Source: Bacteroidales bacterium
GTDB taxonomy: Bacteria; Bacteroidota; Bacteroidia; Bacteroidales; Lentimicrobiaceae
DNA length: 64,000 bases
NCBI GenBank assembly: GCA_016788045.1
Contig: JAEUTG010000015.1
Location: 62,001-126,000 of the forward strand
Direction: 5' to 3'
In this document: piece by piece, positions 53,701-61,263 of the stretch
How positions within the stretch are numbered: the stretch's first letter is position 1
Layout of the letters: each line of letters begins with the position of its first letter
The notes under the pieces: generated by a model
What the model was told of the DNA's origin: nothing
The model's database searches: none
The model's input: the letters and a program-made list of their open reading frames with translations, nothing else
Made by a program: the position numbers and the translations under genes

Positions 53701-55653
53701 TCAGGCGTTCAGAATCCGCCCCAATCTTCTGCTGATTTCGTTTCGTGCTTTTTTCAGGTAAATGTCCCGCGAAAGGTGATCGGCCCAGGCTTCACTGTCG
53801 GATGGAAGTTCTTTCATCTCAACCTGGTTTTTATGGATCAAAGCTGATAATTTTCTGTGCACCAGAGAGAAAATGGCCCTTGTTGCGGTATCTTCAAGGT
53901 CTTCTTCTTCTGTTGGAACGTGAATCTTGATTTCTTCCCATCCTGGGCTTAACTCATATTTCGGGCTCAGAATATTGATGGCCGCTGCAGCCACCTCCTG
54001 ATCGGCGCTCATGAGAAAAAAGCTGTCATCCGGCAGTTTCTGATTATCCACACCTTCGGCATAAGCATCGAAGATTTTCTGAAATGTAGGATTGTCGAAG
54101 GTAATCTGGTTTGCTCTCAGATCATTGCAGATGAATTCAGTTACTTCAACGGGGGTTTCAACAACCTGACCGGGTTCATTTCCAGGAATCTTCAGGATTG
54201 CCATTTTTCCTGAAAAGTGAAGCAACACCCTGATTACATCAAGCTCCTGGGCGCTACAGTCGGCTATATCCAGCACCGGCTCCTGGGGCGGGGCAATCAT
54301 TGCTGGTTCAATTACTTCGGTCTGCTCCTCCTTCGGTGTTCCTTTCTGAACTTTCTTCCGCAACATGCGGTTAAGCTCATTCATCAGGGTTTGTTCGGCA
54401 ATACCCATGATCTCCGAACACTCGCGTACATACAGCGGGCGAATGATGGGATCCGGGATAATGCTGATGGTTTCGATGATTTCGTGAATGAGTGCCGCTT
54501 TTTTTATGGGATCGTTGTTGGTTTCATCGAGCAACAATCTGGTTTTGAAAGCGATAAAATCACTGGCCGATGTAGCGATAAAGGCTTGCACATCGGCCGA
54601 CCGGTGTTTTCGGGCATACGAATCGGGATCTTCCCCGTCGGGGAAAAGCACGATCTTCACATTCATACCCTGTTCCAGAATCATGTCAATGCCCCTGAAT
54701 GAGGCTTTGATTCCTGCAGGGTCACCGTCGTAAAGAATGGTGATGTTGCGGGTGTATTTGCTGATAAGCCGGATCTGCTCGGTAGTGAGCGAAGTCCCCG
54801 AGGAGGCAACCACATTTTCAATACCCGACTGATGAAGCGAAATCACATCGGTGTACCCTTCAACCAAATAACAGTTATCGGCAGCAACAATGGTATTCCG
54901 GGCCAGCCAGATGCCATAAAGGCTCTTCGACTTGTTGTAAACCTCCGATTCGGGCGAGTTTACATACTTGGGTTTGTTTTTATCTGAAATCAGAATTCTG
55001 CCGCCAAAACCAATCACCTTGCCGGTGAGGTTGTGGATAGGGAACATGACCCGCTCCCTGAACCGGTCGTATAGTTTACCGTCTTTGCTCAGGGTAAGCC
55101 CCGAATCAATCAGGTATTTTTCCGCATAGCCGCTTTTCAGGGCCTCTTTCGTAAACGCATCCCAGGCGGTTGGTGCAAAACCCAGCTGAAATTTCTGAAT
55201 GATGTCATCACGAAATCCCCGTTCTATAAAATAGCTCAGCCCGATAGCCCGGCCATCATCGGACTCGTGGAGGGTTCGGGTGTAGAATTTCTGCGCAAAC
55301 GTATTCAGGCTGAACAGTGATTCACGGTCGGTGTCGAGTTGTTTTTCTTCGGGTGTAGGCTCCTGTTCTTCAATTTCAATTCCGTATTTATTGGCCAGAT
55401 ACCGCAAAGCTTCCGGGTAGGAGTACTTCTCGTGCTCCATGATGAAATTCACCGAATTGCCCGCTTTCCCGCAACCGAAACACTTGAAAATACCTTTGGC
55501 AGGCGATACCGTGAACGAAGGCGTTTTTTCGTTGTGAAACGGACACAATCCCAGCAGGTTGACCCCGCGCTTTTTCAGCTGAACGAAGTCGCCGACAACC
55601 TCATCGATGCGGGCAACATCAATGATGCTTTGTATTGTATCCCTGGGAATCAA
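53701..55653 (-). CDS. dnaG: DNA primase
   Basis: 650 residues from the TTG start at 55653, giving (M)IPRDTIQSIIDVARIDEVVGDFVQLKKRG, the usual N-terminus of Bacteroidota DnaG. The longer open frame (to 55743) is rejected because the promoter box (55681-55688) lies inside it. The zinc-binding domain has CPFHNEKTPSF and CFGCGKAGN. The TOPRIM core contains LVEGYTDVISLHQSGIENVVASSGTSLT and ILYDGDPAGIKAS, followed by the helicase-interaction tail. It makes RNA primers for replication. Its 5' region is duplicated 1535 bp away beyond an AT-rich island. Confidence 0.96.
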   Translation of the reverse strand: MIPRDTIQSIIDVARIDEVVGDFVQLKKRGVNLLGLCPFHNEKTPSFTVSPAKGIFKCFGCGKAGNSVNFIMEHEKYSYPEALRYLANKYGIEIEEQEPTPEEKQLDTDRESLFSLNTFAQKFYTRTLHESDDGRAIGLSYFIERGFRDDIIQKFQLGFAPTAWDAFTKEALKSGYAEKYLIDSGLTLSKDGKLYDRFRERVMFPIHNLTGKVIGFGGRILISDKNKPKYVNSPESEVYNKSKSLYGIWLARNTIVAADNCYLVEGYTDVISLHQSGIENVVASSGTSLTTEQIRLISKYTRNITILYDGDPAGIKASFRGIDMILEQGMNVKIVLFPDGEDPDSYARKHRSADVQAFIATSASDFIAFKTRLLLDETNNDPIKKAALIHEIIETISIIPDPIIRPLYVRECSEIMGIAEQTLMNELNRMLRKKVQKGTPKEEQTEVIEPAMIAPPQEPVLDIADCSAQELDVIRVLLHFSGKMAILKIPGNEPGQVVETPVEVTEFICNDLRANQITFDNPTFQKIFDAYAEGVDNQKLPDDSFFLMSADQEVAAAAINILSPKYELSPGWEEIKIHVPTEEEDLEDTATRAIFSLVHRKLSALIHKNQVEMKELPSDSEAWADHLSRDIYLKKARNEISRRLGRILNA

Positions 55654-55706
55654 TGGTTTGAAATATTGGAGGATCAGCTTCAAATGTACGAAAAACCGGC
55701 AACTCT
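55642..55706. repeat. Left copy of 65-bp direct repeat (dnaG promoter/start)
   Basis: Matches 57177-57241 with one mismatch (a/t at 55666 vs 57201). It contains the dnaG -7 box, 5' leader, TTG start and the codons for IPR. Similarity continues weakly (~40%) for 42 bp, then strongly again at 55749-55770 vs 57284-57305 at the same 1535-bp offset. Confidence 0.92.
55681..55688 (-). promoter_or_regulatory. dnaG -7 promoter box (TACATTTG)
   Basis: TAnnTTTG on the minus strand, 27 bp upstream of the TTG start. It lies wholly within the duplicated 65-bp segment. No clear -33 element. Confidence 0.55.
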
Positions 55707-56054
55707 GAGCGGGGGTATGAAAATCAGCAGTAAGGTTTGGCAAAGTGTGTTTTTGAGTAACTTAGCTGTTTGATAAGTTCTCTACTAAAAACATTGCAAT
55801 TTTTTTAATAGAATAGAAAGTTTTGACTTCGTGGAGTTAATAAAAAGCAAATTGCCCTCCTAGGCATCTGTTAAAACTTCTAATCTTTTGAAATTACAGC
55901 AATAGCTATAATAATATCATTTTATATTGGTACTGCCCATTCTGATTCAAGCGAAATCTATAATTATTAAACTCTTTAATTCTTCTAATTATTGTTTTTT
56001 ATTGTTCAAAGTATTCAGTTTGCCACTATTATAAAGTATTTTCATCCTCGTAAA

Positions 56055-56086
56055 CTAAATAATTTCAGAAGATAGAAATTATTTAG
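56055..56086. repeat. 12-bp perfect inverted repeat in AT-rich island
   Basis: CTAAATAATTTC (56055-56066) and its exact complement (56075-56086) around an 8-nt loop. No T tract follows, so it is a poor terminator. It could be a protein-binding palindrome or a remnant end. Confidence 0.7.
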
Positions 56087-56182
56087 CAGTTACAACTTTG
56101 TGCAAGAGCAATCCCTAATAAAAGTAATACACCCCGATAGTAGAGGAAAGGCTTTTTCTGTATTTATCAAAAGAAGATTTAT

Positions 56183-56190
56183 TATCTTTG
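56183..56190 (+). promoter_or_regulatory. -7 promoter box for DUF805 gene (TATCTTTG)
   Basis: TAnnTTTG 49 bp upstream of the DUF805 ATG, on the plus strand. The island gene thus carries a host-type promoter. Confidence 0.55.
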
Positions 56191-56239
56191 TCTAAGTTCA
56201 ATGTTCTTAATAGTAATCTATTTTTTAATTTATTAGACT

Positions 56240-56986
56240 ATGTTTGATAGTATGTTTAAAAGGCCCTTTTCTTTTAAAGGCCGAATAAAAAGATTAGAGT
56301 ACTTTTTAAGTTTTCTAATCAGTTGGAGTTTGCTTTTTCTTTTTTTGCTAGTTATGATGAAGATTCCTGTGAATAAGGAAATTATGTTTGTTTTTATTTT
56401 ACCACTAGTTTATTTTATGATAGCTCAGAGAGCAAAGAGATTGCATGATTTGGGATTATCAGCTTGGATGCTCTTATTAATTCCAGTTCCAGTTATTAAT
56501 GTTGGGCTTGAGCTTTATATGCTTTTTGCGGCAGGATCGGAGAAAATTAACGAATATGATATTAGACCTGTTAGCAAAAAAGATATTATTCAATCAGAGA
56601 ATCCAAAATTGAATGTAATAAATATCAACAATAAAAGATTACATAATGGAATCGCTAAAATCTTTAAGAATAATATTTATATTAAATATTTCATATTCTT
56701 CGCAATATCTGTTTTAATAGGCAGTATATTTGGATGGTATTTTAGGAAACCTTCTGTAAAACTATTAGATAAAGTACTAAATTTTAATAGTTATTCAAAT
56801 TGGGAATCTGATTTATTAATTGAACGTTATAGGGCTGATTCTTTTAAAGTAAACTTAGAGTACTTCGATTTTAATTGGGTAGTATTTTTCTTAATTTCTG
56901 CTTTCATGTTTTTTTTATTTCTTTTGTTTAGGGATAAGTCTATCAGAAACTTATTGATAAATAAGTTTCGAAATAATGAAAACTAA
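56240..56986 (+). CDS. DUF805 membrane protein within AT-rich island
   Basis: 248 residues. DUF805 marks are in the first ~105 residues: RPFSFKGRIKRLEYFLSFLI, FMIAQRAKRLHDLGLSAWMLLLIPVPVINVGLELYMLFAAGSE. Three membrane helices lie here. A Lys/Asn/Ile-rich linker follows, then two more helices (~148-168, ~215-235) separated by ~45 extracytoplasmic residues. DUF805 proteins are inner-membrane proteins of unknown role and are common as phage and island cargo. Codon use is strongly AT-biased, unlike its neighbours, so acquisition by transfer is likely. Confidence 0.85.
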   Translation: MFDSMFKRPFSFKGRIKRLEYFLSFLISWSLLFLFLLVMMKIPVNKEIMFVFILPLVYFMIAQRAKRLHDLGLSAWMLLLIPVPVINVGLELYMLFAAGSEKINEYDIRPVSKKDIIQSENPKLNVININNKRLHNGIAKIFKNNIYIKYFIFFAISVLIGSIFGWYFRKPSVKLLDKVLNFNSYSNWESDLLIERYRADSFKVNLEYFDFNWVVFFLISAFMFFLFLLFRDKSIRNLLINKFRNNEN

Positions 56987-57176
56987 GGTAATGAAGAATC
57001 TTATAGAAGATGTTTTGTGTAAGATGATCAGATACCTAGAACCTAATGATTGATGGTATTTTGTAGCTTTCGTTTATAACATAGATAGGTCTCTCACAAC
57101 AATCACTAGTCAAAGGTTTCAGAAAAGACTCATCAACGAATACACGTTAATTTTCAGGTTATATATTAATCGATAA

Positions 57177-57241
57177 CCTGGGAATCAATGGTTTGAAATT
57201 TTGGAGGATCAGCTTCAAATGTACGAAAAACCGGCAACTCT
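57177..57241. repeat. Right copy of 65-bp direct repeat (dnaG start fragment)
   Basis: A near-exact copy of 55642-55706. On the minus strand it reads TTG ATT CCC AGG (M-I-P-R) then five foreign codons and TAA, so it is a dead dnaG start with an intact -7 box pointing left into the island. It adjoins the gene at 57337. Confidence 0.9.
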
Positions 57242-57336
57242 CACAGCGATCATCAAATTCGGGTAACTGGTATTAAAAGACGGGTTTTTGCTTAACTTAG
57301 CTGGGCCATAAGTCCATAACCAACAAATCCGCAACG

Positions 57337-57816
57337 ATGTCACTGAAAGAAACCGATGTACTCCGCGAACTGATCGGCCGCCTCGATCACAAACCCTTTG
57401 ACCTGCAGTCGTGGAAAGCCAATGCCAGCGTGGTGCTGGGACGTATTTTCGGCGAAAATTCACGGAAAGTGGAGATGATCGCCCAGATACAGCCTGATTT
57501 CAGCAGCTGGTCGCTGCGTGATGCGACCGGCAGAATGACACAGATGGATATATGCCGCAAAATGGGAAAAGAGATACTCGAAGCCTGCATCTCCGAGCTG
57601 GAAATGTTCGGCCTGCCCGAAAAGCCTGACCCATCGGTCAATCCGGCCCTGGAAGCACTTGCCGAATTTATTACCGTGAAGCAGTCGCGCGACCTGGCAC
57701 AACTGATCGCTTCGGATAAAAAACCCGAGGAAAAATCGGCCGGAATGACTGAAATACTGAAAAACCTCGAACAGCCTGAATTGCTGGCTTCCATTGTGAA
57801 AATCCTGAACAGATAA
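57337..57816 (+). CDS. Conserved hypothetical protein
   Basis: 159 residues, helical, soluble, without signal or membrane segments. The frame has normal codon use for this genome. Residues 1-100 are Leu/Ile/Arg-rich with an even charge pattern (SLKETDVLRELIGRLDHKPF, SSWSLRDATGRMTQMDICRKMGKEILEACISELEMFG). No recognised domain. Possibly cytoplasmic. It stands directly beyond the right repeat of the dnaG duplication and was perhaps once divergent from dnaG. It converges with the radical SAM gene (13-bp gap). Confidence 0.75.
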   Translation: MSLKETDVLRELIGRLDHKPFDLQSWKANASVVLGRIFGENSRKVEMIAQIQPDFSSWSLRDATGRMTQMDICRKMGKEILEACISELEMFGLPEKPDPSVNPALEALAEFITVKQSRDLAQLIASDKKPEEKSAGMTEILKNLEQPELLASIVKILNR

Positions 57817-57829
57817 TCCCGGTGCTTAT

Positions 57830-59581
57830 TCAGAATTTGCGGTCGAATACAAATATTCCCCCGGAGTCAATCAAAGGGCCGTCATACAATTCATGGATAC
57901 ACAGACCGGCGGCACAGATGAAATCTTCGATTTCTTTTTGCTGCGGATGGAACCGGAGACTACCGTTTATCAACAGATGACCGTTCTGAAAGCCGCAACA
58001 GCCCGGAAAAAAACCGTATTTCTGCCCTTTTAGTCTGACGGGCTCCGGATCAGCAAAAAGCACAGTAGCTCCCTTCCCCGATAGCACTTTTTCAATGCCC
58101 CTGTCGGAGGTGATAAACCTGTCATCGCTGATCTCCAGCAGGTTGCACCGTGTGTACCCCTGATTCACATGAAGCGGTTCCCTGTCGGAAAAGGTTTCGC
58201 GGATGGATTGATCGGTAATCCGGAGGTTATGAATGAGGTATTTACGGGTTACCACGGCATTGTAACGGGCCGTTTCAGGATAGCTTTTGCCTGGGTTCTG
58301 CTGCCCGGGAACCACGTTGAAACCGGCAGCGGTGAGGCCGGGTTCAAGCGCAGGGAGGAGGGCAGGGGCCAGCACTACCTGCAGGCCATCATGGCATAAA
58401 AAGATATCGGGATGACCTGAAATGGATTTGTAAACCAGTCCCTCTGTCTGTATAAAATGACATTCACCCAGTTTTTTCAGGGAATTTTTGGCTGGTAATG
58501 GAATCCTTTTATCGCAAAGAATCTGTATTCCGGGAATTTTATTACCGGATGAGGCTGTGAATTCAACCTTGCTGAATTGATTTTGCAACCAGCGTTTGTT
58601 TGATGATTCGTGTCCGATAGCAAACGCCAGCTGGTCTGCCGGGACCTCAATGCGGAGATGATCCTGGTACCCTTTGCCGGCGACCAGATGCTGCAGTTTC
58701 TTTTTCCAGCGGTAAGTTTCAACCAGAGCTCTGAAGGATGGATGAAACGGTCCGGCCAGCAGCTCACTGCCATCGAGCAGGCTTTCGGAGGGATGCAGCC
58801 CCACCCGGATAACACGTACGTTTGCCTCCTCGAAAACATCGAGCAGCTCAGCAGCGGTTTCTATCGCTTCATCGAGGGTTTGCGGCGTATAGCTGCCGGA
58901 CTTCCAATGCGATTCAAGCTCAGTGCCCCGGATAACCAGGGTAGGGTAGATGCGCGTGCAACCCGCCCCGAGTTCAATGATTCTGCGTGCTGTTGATAAA
59001 GATTTCTCCCGGGTATCACCCGGCAGGCCGGTCATCATCTGCAGACCGAGGCTGAACCCGGCCGCCCGGATTATAGCGGAGGCTTTTTCCACATCCTCGA
59101 CAGTATGGCCGCGACCAGCCTGACGGAGCACCTCTTCGTCGAGCGATTGCGCGCCCAGTTCAATGGTGGTTACTCCGAATCTTTTAAGCCGGTCAAGTAC
59201 TGCACCGTCAATGTAATCGGGCCGGGTGCTGAGGCGGATGCCTTGAATGCGTTTTCGAATCCGGATGGTCTCGGCTTCGCCCGACCACCGGATTTCGGCT
59301 CCGCTCGACCACCGGAAACCGGGAATCAAAAATTCAGCGGCCACCGCCAGGTATCTTTCCTGCAACTCAGGTTCAATGCCGGTGAAGCTGCCCCCGAAAA
59401 ACCCGATTTCGATGTGTGCATCTTTCCGGGGGATGGTTTTCAGGTGCTGCAGTATGATTTCACGCACCTCCTCCGGTTCAGGTTGCTTCAGGCAACCCGA
59501 AATGCTTTGCTGATTGCAGAACACGCAACGGTTGGGGCATGCCAGCTCAGGAACAAAGATGGGGATGGTGAAATGCTTCAT
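57830..59581 (-). CDS. Radical SAM (Elp3-like) protein fused to DUF6873-type GME domain
   Basis: 583 residues from ATG 59581. The N-terminal radical SAM domain has CPNRCVFCNQQ (three Cys for the 4Fe-4S cluster, residues ~15-22), IGFFGGSFTGI, and the Elp3-like STRPDYIDGAVLDRLKRFGVTTIELGAQSLD. The C-terminal ~200 residues match by eye the DUF6873 guanidine-modifying-enzyme fold: SGHPDIF, YPETARYNAVV, INHLRITD-like IHNLRIT, VNQGYTRCNLLEISDDRFITSDRGI, and a Gly/Cys-rich PGCCGF. An internal 24-bp duplication (59272-59319) adds RWS-type residues before STRPDYID. The paired domains suggest a two-step modification, but the substrate is unknown. Confidence 0.78.
   Translation of the reverse strand: MKHFTIPIFVPELACPNRCVFCNQQSISGCLKQPEPEEVREIILQHLKTIPRKDAHIEIGFFGGSFTGIEPELQERYLAVAAEFLIPGFRWSSGAEIRWSGEAETIRIRKRIQGIRLSTRPDYIDGAVLDRLKRFGVTTIELGAQSLDEEVLRQAGRGHTVEDVEKASAIIRAAGFSLGLQMMTGLPGDTREKSLSTARRIIELGAGCTRIYPTLVIRGTELESHWKSGSYTPQTLDEAIETAAELLDVFEEANVRVIRVGLHPSESLLDGSELLAGPFHPSFRALVETYRWKKKLQHLVAGKGYQDHLRIEVPADQLAFAIGHESSNKRWLQNQFSKVEFTASSGNKIPGIQILCDKRIPLPAKNSLKKLGECHFIQTEGLVYKSISGHPDIFLCHDGLQVVLAPALLPALEPGLTAAGFNVVPGQQNPGKSYPETARYNAVVTRKYLIHNLRITDQSIRETFSDREPLHVNQGYTRCNLLEISDDRFITSDRGIEKVLSGKGATVLFADPEPVRLKGQKYGFFPGCCGFQNGHLLINGSLRFHPQQKEIEDFICAAGLCIHELYDGPLIDSGGIFVFDRKF
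59272..59319 (-). repeat. 24-bp direct repeat inside radical SAM gene
   Basis: Units 59272-59295 and 59296-59319 match at 19 of 24 positions, in frame, encoding the FRWSSGAE/IRWSGEAE pair within the barrel region. Confidence 0.75.
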
Positions 59582-59584
59582 GAG

Positions 59585-59592
59585 GCAAAGAT
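59585..59592 (-). promoter_or_regulatory. Radical SAM gene -7 box (TATCTTTG), near-leaderless
   Basis: TAnnTTTG ends 3 bp before the ATG at 59581, so transcription would start at or next to the start codon. Confidence 0.5.
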
Positions 59593-59696
59593 AAACGAGG
59601 GTAGGGTAAAATCTCATACTAAGACCCCGAATTCCCGGGACAGGTGCAAAGACGCAAAGAAATGCAGTTTATTAAACCTTACTCCAACATCTGGTC

Positions 59697-59950
59697 GTGG
59701 AAGTCCGCGTCAGAAGATAAGACGCGGACCAACTCAGGGGCGTCCCTCGTCCCTTTTGAGCGTCCCTCGCCCCATTCTCAGCCGTGGAAGTCCGCGTCAG
59801 AAATTAAGACGCGGACCAACTCAGGGGCGTCCCACGTCACTTTTGAGCGTCCCTCGCCCCATTCTCAGCCGTGGAAGTCCGCGTCAGAAGATAAGACGCG
59901 GACCAACTCAGGGGCGTCCCACGTCCCTTTTGAGCGTCCCTCGTCCCTTT
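59697..59950. repeat. 87-bp tandem repeat, about 2.9 copies
   Basis: Copies start at 59697, 59784 and 59871, period 87. Each contains the perfect hairpin GTCCGCGTC/GACGCGGAC with a 9-nt loop, then GGGCGTCCC-type and CCCTCGCCCC blocks. It lies between the pepT stop (59951) and the radical SAM start. The period is a multiple of 3 and the frame is open, but no signal of coding use is seen. Confidence 0.93.
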
Positions 59951-61174
59951 TCAAGCATTCATTTCCACGATCTTCAAAATCACCTGGGTGGCTTTCTCCA
60001 TGGATTCGAGGGGCACAAATTCAAATTTTCCGTGGAAGTTGAGTCCGCCGGCAAAGATGTTGGGGCAGGGCAGTCCCATATACGAGAGGCGGCAACCGTC
60101 GGTACCCCCGCGTATCGGCTTGATTTTCGGCTCGATACCCAGGGCTTCCATGGCCAGACGGGCGGTTTCAACGATGTGGTACTGTGGTTCAACTTTCTCA
60201 CGCATATTGTAGTACTGATCCTTCATCTCAAGGGTGAAGCAACCGCTGCCGTAGCGCCCGTTCATAAAGGCCACGCATTGCTGCATCATCTCCTTGCGCT
60301 TCACGAAAAGGGTTTTGTCGTGGTCGCGGATGATGTACTGGAAGGATGCTTTTTCCACCGTTCCTTCCATCTTCATCAGGTGGAAAAATCCCTCGTAATC
60401 CTGGGTAAACTCAGGCCGGTCGAACACCGGAAGCAGGGCATTGAATTCCATGGCCATCAGCAGCGCATTCTGCATCTTGCCTTTGGCATAACCAGGGTGG
60501 ATGTTCCGGCCCTGAACAGATATTTTAGCGTGAGCCGCATTGAAATTCTCAAATTCGAGTTCACCCGGCTCCCCGCCATCCATGGTGTAAGCCCAGTCGG
60601 CAGCAAACTTCTTCACATCAAAACGGTCGACACCACGGCCGATCTCCTCATCCGGCGTGAAGCCGATCTTTACAGGTCCGTGTTTGATTTCAGGATGCTG
60701 AACCAGGTATTCCACGGCTGTCATGATCTCTGTCACACCCGCCTTATCATCGGCGCCCAGCAGGGTGGTGCCATCGGTGACGATCAGGGTCTGGCCGGTG
60801 TAGCTTTTCATCTCGGGAAAATCGGAGGGTGAAAGCACAATGTTCATTTCCGGGTTCAGAACGATGTCCGTCCCATCGTAATTCTCAACCAGCCTGGGTT
60901 TCACATCATTTCCGGGCATGTCGGGACTGGTATCCACATGGGCGATGAAGCCGATGGCCGGACCTGTTTTACCGTTGTTGGCCGGTAGGGTGGCCATCAC
61001 GTATCCGTTTTCATCCATGCTTACATCGCTGAGGCCCATTTGTTTCAGTTCGTCATGTAACATGCGGAGCAGAACCAGTTGTTTTTCGGTGCTCGGGCAG
61101 GTTTCTGAATTCTCATCGCTCTGCGTATCAATGCTGACGTATCGGAGGAAACGGGTTTTTATGTTTTCTTTCAT
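59951..61174 (-). CDS. pepT: Peptidase T (tripeptidase)
   Basis: 407 residues, normal for M20 PepT. It removes N-terminal residues from tripeptides in the cytoplasm. Metal-site motifs: [64 protein letters not shown], and [25 protein letters not shown]. The N-terminus [32 protein letters not shown] is typical. It starts 89 bp downstream of the OPT transporter on the same strand. Peptide import followed by peptide cleavage makes a coherent pair. Confidence 0.97.
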   Translation of the reverse strand: MKENIKTRFLRYVSIDTQSDENSETCPSTEKQLVLLRMLHDELKQMGLSDVSMDENGYVMATLPANNGKTGPAIGFIAHVDTSPDMPGNDVKPRLVENYDGTDIVLNPEMNIVLSPSDFPEMKSYTGQTLIVTDGTTLLGADDKAGVTEIMTAVEYLVQHPEIKHGPVKIGFTPDEEIGRGVDRFDVKKFAADWAYTMDGGEPGELEFENFNAAHAKISVQGRNIHPGYAKGKMQNALLMAMEFNALLPVFDRPEFTQDYEGFFHLMKMEGTVEKASFQYIIRDHDKTLFVKRKEMMQQCVAFMNGRYGSGCFTLEMKDQYYNMREKVEPQYHIVETARLAMEALGIEPKIKPIRGGTDGCRLSYMGLPCPNIFAGGLNFHGKFEFVPLESMEKATQVILKIVEMNA

Positions 61175-61263
61175 GATAATGGTTTTATTTTCAATTTTTT
61201 AACGGATACAACGAGAAGTACACAGATACAATTTCTGGTGTTCCTCCAACTATAACCGCTTAT

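Larger units (their letters stand above)
55771..57176. other. AT-rich island inserted beside dnaG
   Basis: About 1.4 kb of visibly AT-rich DNA (roughly 70% A/T by eye) in a window otherwise close to 45-50% GC. It carries a DUF805 gene, a 12-bp-stem hairpin and its own promoter box. It is bounded by the 65-bp direct repeats. No transposase, integrase or terminal inverted repeat is seen. The parts 55771-56182 and 56987-57176 contain no gene that can be supported. Confidence 0.8.

Noticed and set aside
55654..55743. Longer N-terminus for DnaG
   Set aside because: The extra 30 residues do not match the family start, and the promoter box sits inside them.
56240..56986. Toxin or defence gene in the AT-rich island
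   Set aside because: The protein is a recognisable DUF805 membrane protein with no nuclease, kinase or toxin motif and no antitoxin-like partner.
59105..60832. 575-codon open frame on the plus strand through the 87-bp repeats
   Set aside because: It runs antisense to pepT and the radical SAM gene, whose minus-strand frames have intact catalytic motifs. The frame is open only because the repeat period is a multiple of 3.
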